A stretch of 64,000 bases of DNA from DAOTXL01 sp034435455 (GCA_034435455.1 DAOTXL010000102.1:1-64000), one strand, 5' to 3'; positions 15,804-24,550 are shown, counted from the stretch's first letter. Made by a program: numbers and translations. Notes: generated from the letters alone by a model not told the origin.

Positions 15804-17648
15804 GTGCATCACCTTTTACGTTTTACTTTACGTCTTGACCCCTACCTTATCCTTATCTTCCTCCTCTCCCTGTTCCCCATCGGCCCCCTGCTTCAACCGG
15901 GCTACTTCTGGGAGGCGCACGACGCCCGCCACAGCGTCTATTTTCTGTTCGAGCTCGACCGGGGCATCCAGGATGGCATCCTCTACCCCCGCTGGCAACC
16001 CGACTTTGCCTTTGGGTATGGCTATCCGTTTTTCAACATCTATGGGCCCTTTTCCTCGTACCTGGGGGAGCTTTTCCACCTGCTCGGCTTTGGCTTCACC
16101 GATGCGGTCAAGTTCGTCTTTGGCCTGTCGGTGATCGGTTCCGGGCTGGCGATGTATGGCTTTGTGAAGCAGGTGATGGGCCGGCAGGCAGGGTTGGTGG
16201 CGGCGGTGGCCTACATGGTCATTCCCTATCGCCTGGTGGACCTGTACGTGCGGGCTGCCCTGGCCGAATCGGTGGCCCATGCCTTTGTGCCGCTGGTGCT
16301 GTGGGGGACCTGGATGGCGCTTCACCAACCCCGGCTGACCAATCTCCTGGGCCTGGCCCTGGCCTATGCCGGGCTGATCCTGACCCACCCGCTTACCGCT
16401 CTGCTGCTGACCCTCATCCTGGCCTTTTATGTGGCTGCCCTGGCCCTGATGCGGCTGAATGAGCAACAGCCCTGGCGAGAGCTCTCGCGGGAGTCGCTCT
16501 TCTCGCTCCTCGGCCACCTGGGGCACATCCTGGCGCCGGTCGGGTTCGGGCTGGCCCTGGGCCTGGGCCTCAGCGCCCTCTTTTTCCTGCCGGCCATGAC
16601 CGAAAACCGCTTTGTCCGGGTGGACCAGTGGTACGGCGGGCGCTACGCCTGGGGGGGCGATTTTGTCGAGTTCTTTCAGCTCTTCTCGCCCCGGTGGGGC
16701 TTTGGGGTCAGCGTGCCCGGACCGGATGATCAGGTGAGCTTTCAGTTGGGCGCGGTGCCGGTGGTGTTGAGCCTGCTCGCCGTAGCAGCGGCGATGGCCC
16801 GGCGCCGTCCTCTCGGCCTGAGAGAGGGGGCGGCCCTCCATCCAACCGCTCGCCGCCTGGTCGCCTTTTTTGCCCTGCTGACGGCCATCGCCGTCTTGCT
16901 GATGCTGAGCGTATCGGCACCGCTCTGGCAGGGGTTGCCCCTGGTGCGCCTGGTCCAGTTTCCGTGGCGGCTGTTGAGCGTGACGGTCGTCTCGATGGCC
17001 TTTCTGTGTGGCGTTGTGGCGTACAACGGCCGGGACACCCCCTGGCCAGTCCCCACCACCCTCCTCCTCGTCGCCCTGCTCATCTTGAGCAGCCGGCCCT
17101 ACATGCAGGTCAGGATGTCGGAGCAGGAGGTATCGCTGGCCGGCCTGATGCGCTTCCAGCAGTCGTCCGATGAGATGACCGGTTCGACAGCCTGGGTGCA
17201 GCGCATCCCCACCTGGTCGCCGATGGCCGACTATTACATCGCCGGGGAACCGATCACCTCCAAGATCAACTATGACGCCCTCTATGCCCAGCCGGGGCGT
17301 GTCCACGCCCGGACACTGGAGCTCCGTGTGGACCGCGAGCTGATCGAATACTCGGCCGAACGGTCGGTATTGCTGATCTTTAACACCTTCTACTATCCCG
17401 GCTGGCGCGCCTATCTGCTCGACCCGGCGACGAATGCCGTGGTCGAAGAGCTGCCCATCGCCCTGCGCGGCGAGTTGGGCCTGATGGCCGTCCGGGTGCC
17501 GGCCGGCACGGGCCGGGTGCTCCTGCGCTTCGAGGACACCCCCATCCGCAAACTGGGGACGGCGCTGAGCCTGACCAGCCTGGCGTGGATCGGCCTGTTG
17601 TGGGCAGGGCGCCTTGTTTTCCGCCCCGGCAGGCGGCGTGAAGCATAG
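15804..17648 (+). CDS. PF10131-like polytopic membrane protein, copy 2
   Basis: A ~614-residue multi-span membrane protein of the same family as its neighbours. Hallmarks are WEAHDARHSVYFLFEL in the first exported loop, FAFGYGYPFFNIYGPFSSY, VAYMVIPYRLVDLYVRAAL and LVRLVQFPWRLLSVT. The acidic/His first loop would be the catalytic region in a GT-C-like enzyme; the C-terminal ~150 residues form an exported beta domain ending FEDTPIRKLGTAL. GTG 15804 is chosen because AGGAGG stands 8 nt before it; an ATG at 15729 would overlap the upstream gene and encode only repeat-derived residues. Role in lipid- or wall-linked glycan assembly is an inference. Confidence 0.8.
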   Translation: MHHLLRFTLRLDPYLILIFLLSLFPIGPLLQPGYFWEAHDARHSVYFLFELDRGIQDGILYPRWQPDFAFGYGYPFFNIYGPFSSYLGELFHLLGFGFTDAVKFVFGLSVIGSGLAMYGFVKQVMGRQAGLVAAVAYMVIPYRLVDLYVRAALAESVAHAFVPLVLWGTWMALHQPRLTNLLGLALAYAGLILTHPLTALLLTLILAFYVAALALMRLNEQQPWRELSRESLFSLLGHLGHILAPVGFGLALGLGLSALFFLPAMTENRFVRVDQWYGGRYAWGGDFVEFFQLFSPRWGFGVSVPGPDDQVSFQLGAVPVVLSLLAVAAAMARRRPLGLREGAALHPTARRLVAFFALLTAIAVLLMLSVSAPLWQGLPLVRLVQFPWRLLSVTVVSMAFLCGVVAYNGRDTPWPVPTTLLLVALLILSSRPYMQVRMSEQEVSLAGLMRFQQSSDEMTGSTAWVQRIPTWSPMADYYIAGEPITSKINYDALYAQPGRVHARTLELRVDRELIEYSAERSVLLIFNTFYYPGWRAYLLDPATNAVVEELPIALRGELGLMAVRVPAGTGRVLLRFEDTPIRKLGTALSLTSLAWIGLLWAGRLVFRPGRRREA

Positions 17649-17657
17649 GAGCGACCG

Positions 17658-19400
17658 ATGTCCTTGCTGCGTACCCTTCGCCATCGGCGGTCGGCGGTCC
17701 GCCTGGACCCGTATGTCGGGCTGGTGATCGCCTTTTCCCTGTTTATCGTGCTGCCGCTGGCCGGGCCGGACTATTTTTTCGATGCCCACGACGCGCCCCA
17801 CACCATCTTTTTCCTGACCGAATTCGACGCGGCATTGCGCGATGGGGTGTGGTATCCCGGCTGGGCTACCGATCAGGCATTGGGGTATGGCTACCCCACC
17901 TTTGTCTTTTACTCGCCCCTGGCCTACTATGTGGCGGAGGGGTTTCACCTGCTGGGGGCCGGCAAGGTAGCCGCCGTCAAATGGACCTGGGCGCTGGCGA
18001 CGGTCGCCGCCGGGCTGGCCATGTACGCCTGTGCCCGCCACTTTGTGGGGCGCAAGGGGGGGCTGCTGGCTGCCGTGGTTTACCTGTACACCCCCTACCA
18101 CCTGGCCGACCTCTATGTCCGGGCAGACCTGGTCGAATATTGTGCCTGCGTCTGGATGCCGCTGGCCTTGCTGACCTTCCACCGGGCCGTCGAGAAGCCG
18201 GGGGCACGCTCTATTGCGCTGGCCGGGCTGACCTATGGGGCGCTGTGGCTGACTCACAACGTGACCGGTCTGGCCTTCACCCCCCTCCTGGCTGCCTATG
18301 TCCTGTTCTGCGTGCTGGCCGGGCGCATCTCCTGGCGGGACCGGCTGGTGAGAGCGGCCACCGCCCTGGCCGGGGCGCTGCTGGGCCTGGGGGTCGCGGC
18401 GGTGTTGCTCCTGCCCAACCTCCTGGAGCGCACCCTGATCAATCAGCAGCAGTGGACGGCGGCCGGCTACCACTATGCCCGCAACTTTGTCCAGCCTGCC
18501 CACCTCTTGTCGGCATCGTGGGGCTATGCGCCGGGCCCGCCGGGCACAGAAGGAGGAATGTCGTTCCAACTGGGGGCGGTGCCCCTCATCCTGGCCTCGG
18601 TCGCCGTGGTGAGCGCCTTTCACCGTCCGGCCAGGGAGCGAGGGCTGATCCTCTTTTTTGCCGGAGCGACGGCCCTGTTGATCTTTTGTATGCTGCCCCT
18701 TTCGGCGTTCCTGTGGAAGCTGCTGCCCCTCGCGGCGCTGATCCAGTTTCCCTGGCGGCTGCTGGCTCTGGTCGCCGTCAACCTGGCTCTCCTCTCCGGC
18801 CTGGCCATTTTCGAGGAGCAGGGGTCAGAGGGCCGGGGACCGGTCTTGACCCTGGCGCTGGTGGCCGTGCTGGCCGGCTTTCCCTACACCCTGCCCCAAT
18901 ATACCCCTGTGCCGGAGATCGCCGAAGGGCCGCTGTTGACCATCGAATTCGAGATGAAATACACCGATATGCGGGGCATGACCGCCTGGACAAAAGAGAT
19001 GCCGCCCGATTCTCCGCTGGTGGCGCAGTACCGCGCCGGTGGGCCGCTGATCACGGCCGAGGCCCTGGCGCCGGGCGCTACGGTGGAGATGATCCGCGCC
19101 GGCGGTGCCTCGGACGAACTGTGGGTGCGCTCGCCCCAGGGGACGGCGCTGCGCTTTTACACCTACTACTTCCCCGGCTGGCGCGTCTATGTGGATGGCC
19201 GGCGCCTGCCCGATGCAGCGCTGCGGCCTGAAACCGCCTACGGGCTGCTGACGGTGGACATCCCACCGGGTGAGCACCACGTCCTGCTGCGCTGGGGCGA
19301 CACGCCGCTGCGCCGGGCCGGCAAGATGATCACCCTGAGTTGCCTGGCGCTGGCCATCGGCCTGATGATCCCCTGGCGGGGAAGAGCCACCGACCGGTAA
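17658..19400 (+). CDS. PF10131-like polytopic membrane protein, copy 3
   Basis: A 580-residue paralogue of the preceding gene, sharing FDAHDAPHTIFFLTEF, LGYGYPTFVFYSPLAYY, YLYTPYHLADLYVRADL, AALIQFPWRLLALV and the terminal LLRWGDTPLRRAGK. It has about ten hydrophobic spans and a C-terminal exported beta domain (FYTYYFPGWRVYVDG). Only 9 bp separate it from copy 2. The three genes form a tandem array that presumably arose by duplication and act together at the membrane. The biochemical function of the family is not established from this sequence. Confidence 0.82.
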   Translation: MSLLRTLRHRRSAVRLDPYVGLVIAFSLFIVLPLAGPDYFFDAHDAPHTIFFLTEFDAALRDGVWYPGWATDQALGYGYPTFVFYSPLAYYVAEGFHLLGAGKVAAVKWTWALATVAAGLAMYACARHFVGRKGGLLAAVVYLYTPYHLADLYVRADLVEYCACVWMPLALLTFHRAVEKPGARSIALAGLTYGALWLTHNVTGLAFTPLLAAYVLFCVLAGRISWRDRLVRAATALAGALLGLGVAAVLLLPNLLERTLINQQQWTAAGYHYARNFVQPAHLLSASWGYAPGPPGTEGGMSFQLGAVPLILASVAVVSAFHRPARERGLILFFAGATALLIFCMLPLSAFLWKLLPLAALIQFPWRLLALVAVNLALLSGLAIFEEQGSEGRGPVLTLALVAVLAGFPYTLPQYTPVPEIAEGPLLTIEFEMKYTDMRGMTAWTKEMPPDSPLVAQYRAGGPLITAEALAPGATVEMIRAGGASDELWVRSPQGTALRFYTYYFPGWRVYVDGRRLPDAALRPETAYGLLTVDIPPGEHHVLLRWGDTPLRRAGKMITLSCLALAIGLMIPWRGRATDR

Positions 19401-19417
19401 CAGTTCCGAATGAGGAC

Positions 19418-19446
19418 TGGACTTGTGCCGTTTTGTCTGCTATAAT
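19418..19446 (+). promoter_or_regulatory. Promoter for the small membrane-anchored protein
   Basis: TGGACT (19418-19423), 17-bp spacer, consensus TATAAT (19441-19446), about 30 bp before the ATG at 19476. Confidence 0.6.
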
Positions 19447-19475
19447 TGTTAACGTATCTCAGCGGTGGAGGAGCT

Positions 19476-20303
19476 ATGGGAGAGCTGGAGTTAGACCAGT
19501 TAGCGCGGCTGCTGTACCTGCTTGTCAGCCTCACCCTGCTGGTCTTTATCATCCTGATCGTTTACGTGGTTGTGGCCGGGCGCCGGGCGCGGGCAAAGCA
19601 GGCCCTGCGCCAGCAGGAACAGGCGGACGATCTGGTGATCCGCCCCGCCCTCCAGGTCACCGGTGAGGTTCTATCCCTGGTACGGGAGGTGCAGGGTGGG
19701 CCGTTGCAGGTCGAGGTGGCCGGCACCCGGTATCGGACCCTGGCCGAGGTGACCGACCCTCAGGTGAAACGCCGGGTCCTGGATGCGGCGATAGAGTTTA
19801 TTCAGTTCACCGGGGTGTTGGGGGCGGGGACCATGAGGCCGGCCCCGCTGGAAAAGACCCACCGGTGGCGGGAGGATTTACGCCAGGGTAGCCAGGCCGA
19901 TCTGGAGCGGGTGCGTGTCGCCGCTTCAGAAGCGGCCCCCCAGCCCCCAGCACCGACCGAGGTCGAGCAACAATTTCTGAGCCTGTTGGTCGAACTGGGC
20001 CAGGCCCCGCCGCCGCCCGAAAAGCCCAGCCTGATCGGCTCTATCCAGCGCCGCCTGCATCCCCCCCCCACCGAACAGGGGCAGGCCCGCAGCTTTATAG
20101 ACGACATTGATGCAATTGTCCAGCGGCGCGTGCAGATGATCCCGGCGCTGGCCGGCCGGGGCCTGCATGTGCGCCCCGGTCCGGGCGGAAAGGTGGTCTT
20201 TCAGTTCGAGGGGGAGCAATACAGCAGCCTGGACGACCTCCCTAATCTGACGGCCCGCCAGTTGGTCCAGGATGCCATCCAGGAGTGGGATGAAACGACG
20301 TAA
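19476..20303 (+). CDS. Hypothetical single-span membrane-anchored protein
   Basis: A 275-residue protein with one N-terminal span (LLYLLVSLTLLVFIILIVYVVV, within residues ~10-35) followed by an Arg/Ala-rich segment and a soluble cytoplasmic region. Two short segments resemble each other: residues ~60-100 (VEVAGTRYRTLAEVTDPQVK) and the C-terminus (VVFQFEGEQYSSLDDLPN), each ending in a run that looks like a helix (RRVLDAAIEFIQ; RQLVQDAIQEW). A Pro-rich stretch separates them. The pattern suggests two copies of a small 'is X set for Y' type alpha/beta module, but I cannot name a family. ATG follows GGAGGAG. It is transcribed from its own promoter. Confidence 0.7.
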   Translation: MGELELDQLARLLYLLVSLTLLVFIILIVYVVVAGRRARAKQALRQQEQADDLVIRPALQVTGEVLSLVREVQGGPLQVEVAGTRYRTLAEVTDPQVKRRVLDAAIEFIQFTGVLGAGTMRPAPLEKTHRWREDLRQGSQADLERVRVAASEAAPQPPAPTEVEQQFLSLLVELGQAPPPPEKPSLIGSIQRRLHPPPTEQGQARSFIDDIDAIVQRRVQMIPALAGRGLHVRPGPGGKVVFQFEGEQYSSLDDLPNLTARQLVQDAIQEWDETT

Positions 20304-20309
20304 GAGCCG

Positions 20310-20406
20310 GTCTGAAAAGGTGGCCACAAAAGCAGAGATCGCAAAGGAATACCAGGGAAATAGCTAAGATCCCTGGTGTCCTTCGTGTCCTTGGTGGTTT
20401 TCAGAC
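20310..20406. repeat. Nested inverted-repeat element in a convergent intergenic region
   Basis: Outer arms GTCTGAAAA (20310-20318) and TTTTCAGAC (20398-20406) enclose inner arms ACCAGGG (20351-20357) and CCCTGGT (20371-20377). The right part contains CCTTCGTGTCCTTGG; on the reverse strand this reads Lys-Thr-Thr-Lys-Asp-Thr-Lys-Asp-Thr, a signature of a repeat seen between genes in many bacteria. It sits between two convergent genes and could also act as a bidirectional hairpin. Confidence 0.55.
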
Positions 20407-20454
20407 AAACTCTAAGGCCCGGTGCGTGTTCCGGGGCGGGCCATCCCCTACGGC

Positions 20455-21078
20455 TCAATAGATGCGCCGGCCAAACCCCTGGGGTGTTGCCGAGTTGTCG
20501 TACATCTCTTCGATGGTGAACAGGTATGCCGGCCGCTCCGGCCAACGCTCAGGATGGGGACGGTGATACACGTCGTGCTGGGCGTTCAAGAAGCGATGGT
20601 AAATGCTGCCTTCGAGGTGTATCTCGGCCTTGCCGCGCAGTTCGTAGCTGATCGCCGGCGGTTGGTAGAAGAGCAGGGTCACCGCCGGGTTGGCGCGCAG
20701 GTTGGTCCAGGAATGATCGCGCGCCAGTTCTAACGTCCCCAGCCGCGTAAAGTCAATGCGCTCCTGGCAGCCCTCGCCGTAGAGCTGCTCCCTCAAGAGC
20801 TGCAGGCCCTCCTGCTCATACCCGTCGCGCCAGCCCCGTGTGATGTGCTCCAGATAGGCGTCCAGGATCGCCTCCAGCCAATCGGCCTTGGGGATAAAGC
20901 CCACCCCTTTGATCGAGGCGTTCAGGCCGGCCGGTCCGCAGGAGACCACCGCCGGGGTGTGGCGGCTGAAGCCGATAAAGATCTCGTGGGAAGGCACCTT
21001 TTCCCCCTTTGCCTGGCGTTGGATCAGCGCGGCGCGGTCGTGGTAGGCCCATTTGATGAATGCTTCGGGGATAGTCAA
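20455..21078 (-). CDS. Pyridoxamine 5'-phosphate oxidase-family FMN-binding protein
   Basis: A 207-residue protein of the split-barrel PNPOx-like flavin family. The core reads DFTRLGTLELARDHSWTNLR followed by NPAVTLLFYQPPAISYELRG, the beta-barrel pattern of these FMN proteins; the C-terminus HRPHPERWPERPAYLFTIEE is a conserved end. The true PdxH function is doubtful: spacing and flanks differ from PdxH, so a general FMN- or F420-binding reductase role is as likely. Three bp separate it from the upstream hydrolase gene, so it is probably the last gene of the 24.4-20.4 kb operon. Confidence 0.7.
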   Translation of the reverse strand: MTIPEAFIKWAYHDRAALIQRQAKGEKVPSHEIFIGFSRHTPAVVSCGPAGLNASIKGVGFIPKADWLEAILDAYLEHITRGWRDGYEQEGLQLLREQLYGEGCQERIDFTRLGTLELARDHSWTNLRANPAVTLLFYQPPAISYELRGKAEIHLEGSIYHRFLNAQHDVYHRPHPERWPERPAYLFTIEEMYDNSATPQGFGRRIY

Positions 21079-21081
21079 GCC

Positions 21082-21936
21082 TCACTCCTCCCATTCCACA
21101 GGTTCTACCCGGAAACGGTCGGGCCGCTCGGTGGGATGCAGGTAGCCGGCCACGACCTGGGGATGGTGCTCAAAGATCAGGAGCACATGGTGTTCGACGG
21201 CCCAGTGGGCCAGGTTGCGCTTGGTTTCGAGGCTCACCAGCGGTTCCACGTCGTAGGCCGGCACCCACGACAACCGCTCCATGTGCACCGGCCATGAGGC
21301 CACATCCCCCAAAAAGATCGCCGTTCTGCCGCCGCTTTCTACCACCACGCACTGATGAGCGCGGGTGTGGCCCGGCGTGACGATCACCCGCACCTCGTCG
21401 GTCAGGCGGGTGTCGCCGGAAAGGATGCGCAGTTGCCCGGTCTGTCCCAGCGGTTCAAAGTTTTCGGCCAGGTAGGTGACCCGCGTCCGTTCATTGGGGA
21501 AGGTGGCATCGGCCAGCTCCAGGCGCTGGACGCAGTAGGTGGCCCAGGGAAAGGTGGGCACCAGCTCGCCCTTTTCGTCGTAGCGGGTGTTGCCCCCGCA
21601 GTGGTCGGCGTGGAGGTGGGTGTTGATCACCAGGTCCACGTCCAGGGGGCCGATGCCCAGCTTTTCCAGGCTGCGCAGCAGGCGGCGTTCTCCCTCCAGG
21701 CTGATAAAGCCGCGCTCCTTTTCCGGCAACTTGTCGCCATAACCGGTATCCACCAGAATGCGTTGCCGCTCGGTCTCGATAAGCAGGCAGTGGCTCCCGA
21801 AGGGCAGGCGGTTCCGCTCGTCGGGGGCCATGACCTGCTGCCACAGGACCTTGGGCACCAACCCGAACAGCCCCCCGCCATCCTCCCAATAGGTGCCGTC
21901 GGAGGCCAGGTGCAGGGACAGTTTGCCGAAACGCAT
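21082..21936 (-). CDS. Metallo-beta-lactamase-fold hydrolase
   Basis: A 284-residue MBL-fold protein. The metal-binding HxHxDH is in INTHLHADHCGG; other ligand positions are VTPGHTRAHQ (His), IFLGDVASW (Asp) and a late His in LIFEHHPQ. Similar proteins include N-acyl-homoserine lactonase-like and quorum-quenching MBLs, but the substrate cannot be assigned. The Trp/Gly-rich N-terminus (SDGTYWEDGGGLFGLVPK) is typical of the subgroup. Located 26 bp downstream of the oxidoreductase gamma subunit and in the same direction. Confidence 0.82.
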   Translation of the reverse strand: MRFGKLSLHLASDGTYWEDGGGLFGLVPKVLWQQVMAPDERNRLPFGSHCLLIETERQRILVDTGYGDKLPEKERGFISLEGERRLLRSLEKLGIGPLDVDLVINTHLHADHCGGNTRYDEKGELVPTFPWATYCVQRLELADATFPNERTRVTYLAENFEPLGQTGQLRILSGDTRLTDEVRVIVTPGHTRAHQCVVVESGGRTAIFLGDVASWPVHMERLSWVPAYDVEPLVSLETKRNLAHWAVEHHVLLIFEHHPQVVAGYLHPTERPDRFRVEPVEWEE

Positions 21937-21962
21937 GGGACCCCTCCTGCAACCCCTACCGG

Positions 21963-22505
21963 TTATCCCCCGCGGACGTAGGCCACTCCCCGGTCCAGCG
22001 CCCGCTTGTTCGGCTCGATGATGCGGCTGCGCTCCGGGGGGATGTGCAGGTCCAGGGTGCGCTTGATCCCTGCCAGGGGCAGGATCTCGCGCTTGCCGAG
22101 CATCGCCCCCAACAGGACGACGTTGGCCATGCGCACATTGCCCAGCTCGGCGGCCAGTTCATTGGCCGGGACGTACACCGCTTCGATGTCGGTGCGCGGT
22201 GACCGGTTGCGCACCAGCGTCGAGTTGACCACCAGCAGGCCACCCGGCTTGACCAGCGGCTCATACCTGTCCATCGAGGGGGGGTTCATGACGATACACA
22301 TCGTCGGGTGGCTGATGATGGGCGAACCGATCTCGTCATCGGAGATGATGACGATGCAGTGCGCCGTGCCCCCGCGCATTTCCGGGCCGTAGGATGGGAT
22401 CCAGGTCACGTGCCAGCCCTCATCCATGCCGGTGTAGGTCAAAAGCTGCCCGGCAAAGAGGGCACCCTGCCCTCCAAAGCCGGAGATGATGATCTCTTCG
22501 TGCAT
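21963..22505 (-). CDS. vorC: 2-oxoacid:ferredoxin oxidoreductase, gamma subunit (VorC/KorC type)
   Basis: A 180-residue POR_gamma-family protein beginning MHEEIIISGFGGQGALFAGQ, with PSYGPEMRGGTAHC, typical of 2-oxoacid oxidoreductase gamma subunits. With the alpha and beta subunits it oxidatively decarboxylates a 2-oxoacid to acyl-CoA while reducing ferredoxin. The ATG at 22505 is used; the upstream in-frame ATG at 22523 lies in the heptamer repeat. Whether the substrate is 2-oxoisovalerate, 2-oxoglutarate or another acid cannot be read from the sequence. Confidence 0.88.
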   Translation of the reverse strand: MHEEIIISGFGGQGALFAGQLLTYTGMDEGWHVTWIPSYGPEMRGGTAHCIVIISDDEIGSPIISHPTMCIVMNPPSMDRYEPLVKPGGLLVVNSTLVRNRSPRTDIEAVYVPANELAAELGNVRMANVVLLGAMLGKREILPLAGIKRTLDLHIPPERSRIIEPNKRALDRGVAYVRGG

Positions 22506-22514
22506 GTCAGCCTC

Positions 22515-22570
22515 CAGTCTCAAGTGTCCAGTGGCAAGTTACGAGTGGCAAGTGGCAAGTTGTCGGTTGA
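22515..22570. repeat. Heptamer tandem repeat (8 units)
   Basis: Eight 7-bp units between vorA and vorC: CAGTCTC, AAGTGTC, CAGTGGC, AAGTTAC, GAGTGGC, AAGTGGC, AAGTTGT, CGGTTGA. All keep an (A/G)GT core at positions 2-4. It fills nearly the whole 68-bp gap between the two subunit genes. Confidence 0.75.
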
Positions 22571-22573
22571 TTG

Positions 22574-23341
22574 CTACTTTAACCCTGTCACCTCGTCCTT
22601 CACCTTATAATCCCCCAGGGGGTAGTAGGGGATCATCCGCTCCTCGACGAACTTGAGCGACTCTTTGGGCGTCATGCCCCAGTTGGTGGGGCAGTTGGAC
22701 ACGACCTCGACCAGGGAAAAGCCCAGGCCAGCCATCTGGACCTGGAACGCGGTCTTGATCGCCTTGCGCAGCCGGTTCACCTCAGCGGGCTTGTAGGCCG
22801 TGCGCCGCACGATATAGGCCGCACCATCTAACTGCGACACCAGTTCGCAGACACGCACCGGATAGCCCTGCGTTTTGACATCGCGGCCATAGGGCGACGA
22901 GGTGGTCACCATGCCGGGCAGGGTGGTAGGGGCCATCTGGCCGCCGGTCATGCCGTACACGGCGTTGTTGATAAAGATGGTGGTGATATTCTCCCCCCGC
23001 GCCGCGGCGTGGATCAGTTCGTTGGTGCCGATGGAGGCCAGGTCCCCGTCGCCCTGATAGGTGAACACGATCAGGTCGGGGTTGGTGCGCTTCATGCCGG
23101 TGGCCATGGCCGGGGCCCGCCCGTGGGCAGCTTCGGCAAAGTCGCACTCGAAATAGTTGTAGGCCAGCACCGAACAACCGACCGGGGCGATGCCCACCGT
23201 CCGCTCGCGGATGCCCAGATCGTCCATCACCTCGGCGATGAGGCGATGGACAACGCCGTGGAGGCAGCCGGGGCAATAGTGCGTCACTACATCCGACAGG
23301 GATTCGGGGCGGCGGAATACCAGTTTGACATCTTCGCTCAT
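22574..23341 (-). CDS. vorA: 2-oxoacid:ferredoxin oxidoreductase, beta subunit (TPP-binding; VorA/KorB type)
   Basis: A 255-residue thiamine-diphosphate-binding subunit. HYCPGCLHGVVHRLI is the typical start; the TPP/Mg site is GDGDLASIGTNELIHAA followed by FINNAVYGMTGGQMAPTT. The CPGC motif fits beta subunits of 2-oxoisovalerate or 2-oxoglutarate ferredoxin oxidoreductases. It is 29 bp from the alpha subunit. The substrate call follows the alpha subunit's resemblance to VorB and is tentative. Confidence 0.9.
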   Translation of the reverse strand: MSEDVKLVFRRPESLSDVVTHYCPGCLHGVVHRLIAEVMDDLGIRERTVGIAPVGCSVLAYNYFECDFAEAAHGRAPAMATGMKRTNPDLIVFTYQGDGDLASIGTNELIHAAARGENITTIFINNAVYGMTGGQMAPTTLPGMVTTSSPYGRDVKTQGYPVRVCELVSQLDGAAYIVRRTAYKPAEVNRLRKAIKTAFQVQMAGLGFSLVEVVSNCPTNWGMTPKESLKFVEERMIPYYPLGDYKVKDEVTGLK

Positions 23342-23370
23342 GGTTTGCTCCTTAACCGGTACAGGTCTTG

Positions 23371-24423
23371 TTACCTGTCACTCGCTGCTTTTTTGATTTC
23401 GGCCAGAATATCCTCCGGCAGGGGCACCACGCCGCCCATTCTGCCAAAGAAGGAGACAGGCACGCGGTCGTGGGTGGCCAGGCGCACATCCTCGATCATC
23501 TGCCCGGCGCTCAGTTCCACCACCAGGAACTTTTTGGCCGTCTGGGCAATCTGATCCAGCCGGTCATAGGGGAAGGGGAACAGGGTGATGGGGCGGAACA
23601 GGCCGGCGGGGATGCCCTCGGCGCGGGCCTGCTTGACCGCCGTCTGGACAATGCGCCCTGCCGTGCCATAGGCTACCACTACGATCTCGGCCCCCTCTAA
23701 CTGGTACTCGGCGTAGCGGACCTCGTTGGCCCGGATGTCGGCCAGGATGCGCTGGAGGCGTTGGTTTTCCTGTTCCAGCTTGTGGATGTCCAGGAAAAGG
23801 GAGGTGATGATATTCTTTTTACGCCCTTTGGCCCCGGTCAGGGCCCAGGAGCGTTCTGGACGCTGGGGCGGCTTGAGATCGGGAAACTCGACCGGCTCCA
23901 TAATCTGGCCGATCATGCCGTCGGCGATGACGCCTACCGGCTGGAGATATTTGTCGGCCAGGTCGAAGGCCAGGATAATCAGGTCTACCGTCTCCTGCAC
24001 GGTAGCGGGGGCCAGGACGATGAGGTTATAGTCGCCGTGACCGCCCCCTTTGGTGAGCTGGAAATAGTCGCCCTGGCTGGGGGCGATGTTGCCCAAGCCC
24101 GGCCCCCCCCGCATGATATTGACCACGACGCAGGGCACAAACGACAGGGCGATGTAGGAGATGCCCTCCTGCATCAGGCTGAAGCCAGGGCTGGAGGTGG
24201 TGGTCATCACCCGCGCCCCGGTGCAGGCTGCGCCGTAGACCATGTTGATCGCTCCCAGTTCGCTTTCGGCCTGGACAAAGGCCCGCCCCAACTCCGGCAT
24301 CCGCCGCGACATATACTCCAGCACCTCGGTCTGGGGGGTGATAGGGTAGCCGAAGTAGGCCTCACACCCGGCGCGGATGGCGGCCTCGGCGATGGCTTCG
24401 TTGCCTTTCATCAAGATTTTCAT
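23371..24423 (-). CDS. vorB: 2-oxoacid:ferredoxin oxidoreductase, alpha subunit (VorB-like)
   Basis: A 350-residue alpha subunit. It starts MKILMKGNEAIAEAAIRAG and has YFGYPITPQTEVLEYMS, VQAESELGAINMVYGAA and MRGGPGLGNIAPSQGDYF, the pattern of VorB (3-methyl-2-oxobutanoate:ferredoxin oxidoreductase) subunits; 2-oxoglutarate oxidoreductase alpha is the alternative. I reject the upstream in-frame start because its ~52 residues are unlike the family, and a consensus promoter lies there. AAAGGACAAGG precedes the ATG. First gene of the operon vorB-vorA-vorC-MBL-PNPOx. The small 4Fe-4S ferredoxin subunit (VorD) that often precedes vorB is not found next to it. Confidence 0.88.
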   Translation of the reverse strand: MKILMKGNEAIAEAAIRAGCEAYFGYPITPQTEVLEYMSRRMPELGRAFVQAESELGAINMVYGAACTGARVMTTTSSPGFSLMQEGISYIALSFVPCVVVNIMRGGPGLGNIAPSQGDYFQLTKGGGHGDYNLIVLAPATVQETVDLIILAFDLADKYLQPVGVIADGMIGQIMEPVEFPDLKPPQRPERSWALTGAKGRKKNIITSLFLDIHKLEQENQRLQRILADIRANEVRYAEYQLEGAEIVVVAYGTAGRIVQTAVKQARAEGIPAGLFRPITLFPFPYDRLDQIAQTAKKFLVVELSAGQMIEDVRLATHDRVPVSFFGRMGGVVPLPEDILAEIKKAASDR

Positions 24424-24550
24424 GACCTTGTCCTTTCTATCGGGATCGTGCAGCGCGTGTCTGTCGTCCAACGCCCATCTCAGGGCATCGGCCGGGTGGG
24501 CCCGGAGGTACACCCCTCGGCTCCGGCCTCGCTTCCCACAGGTTCTTAAA

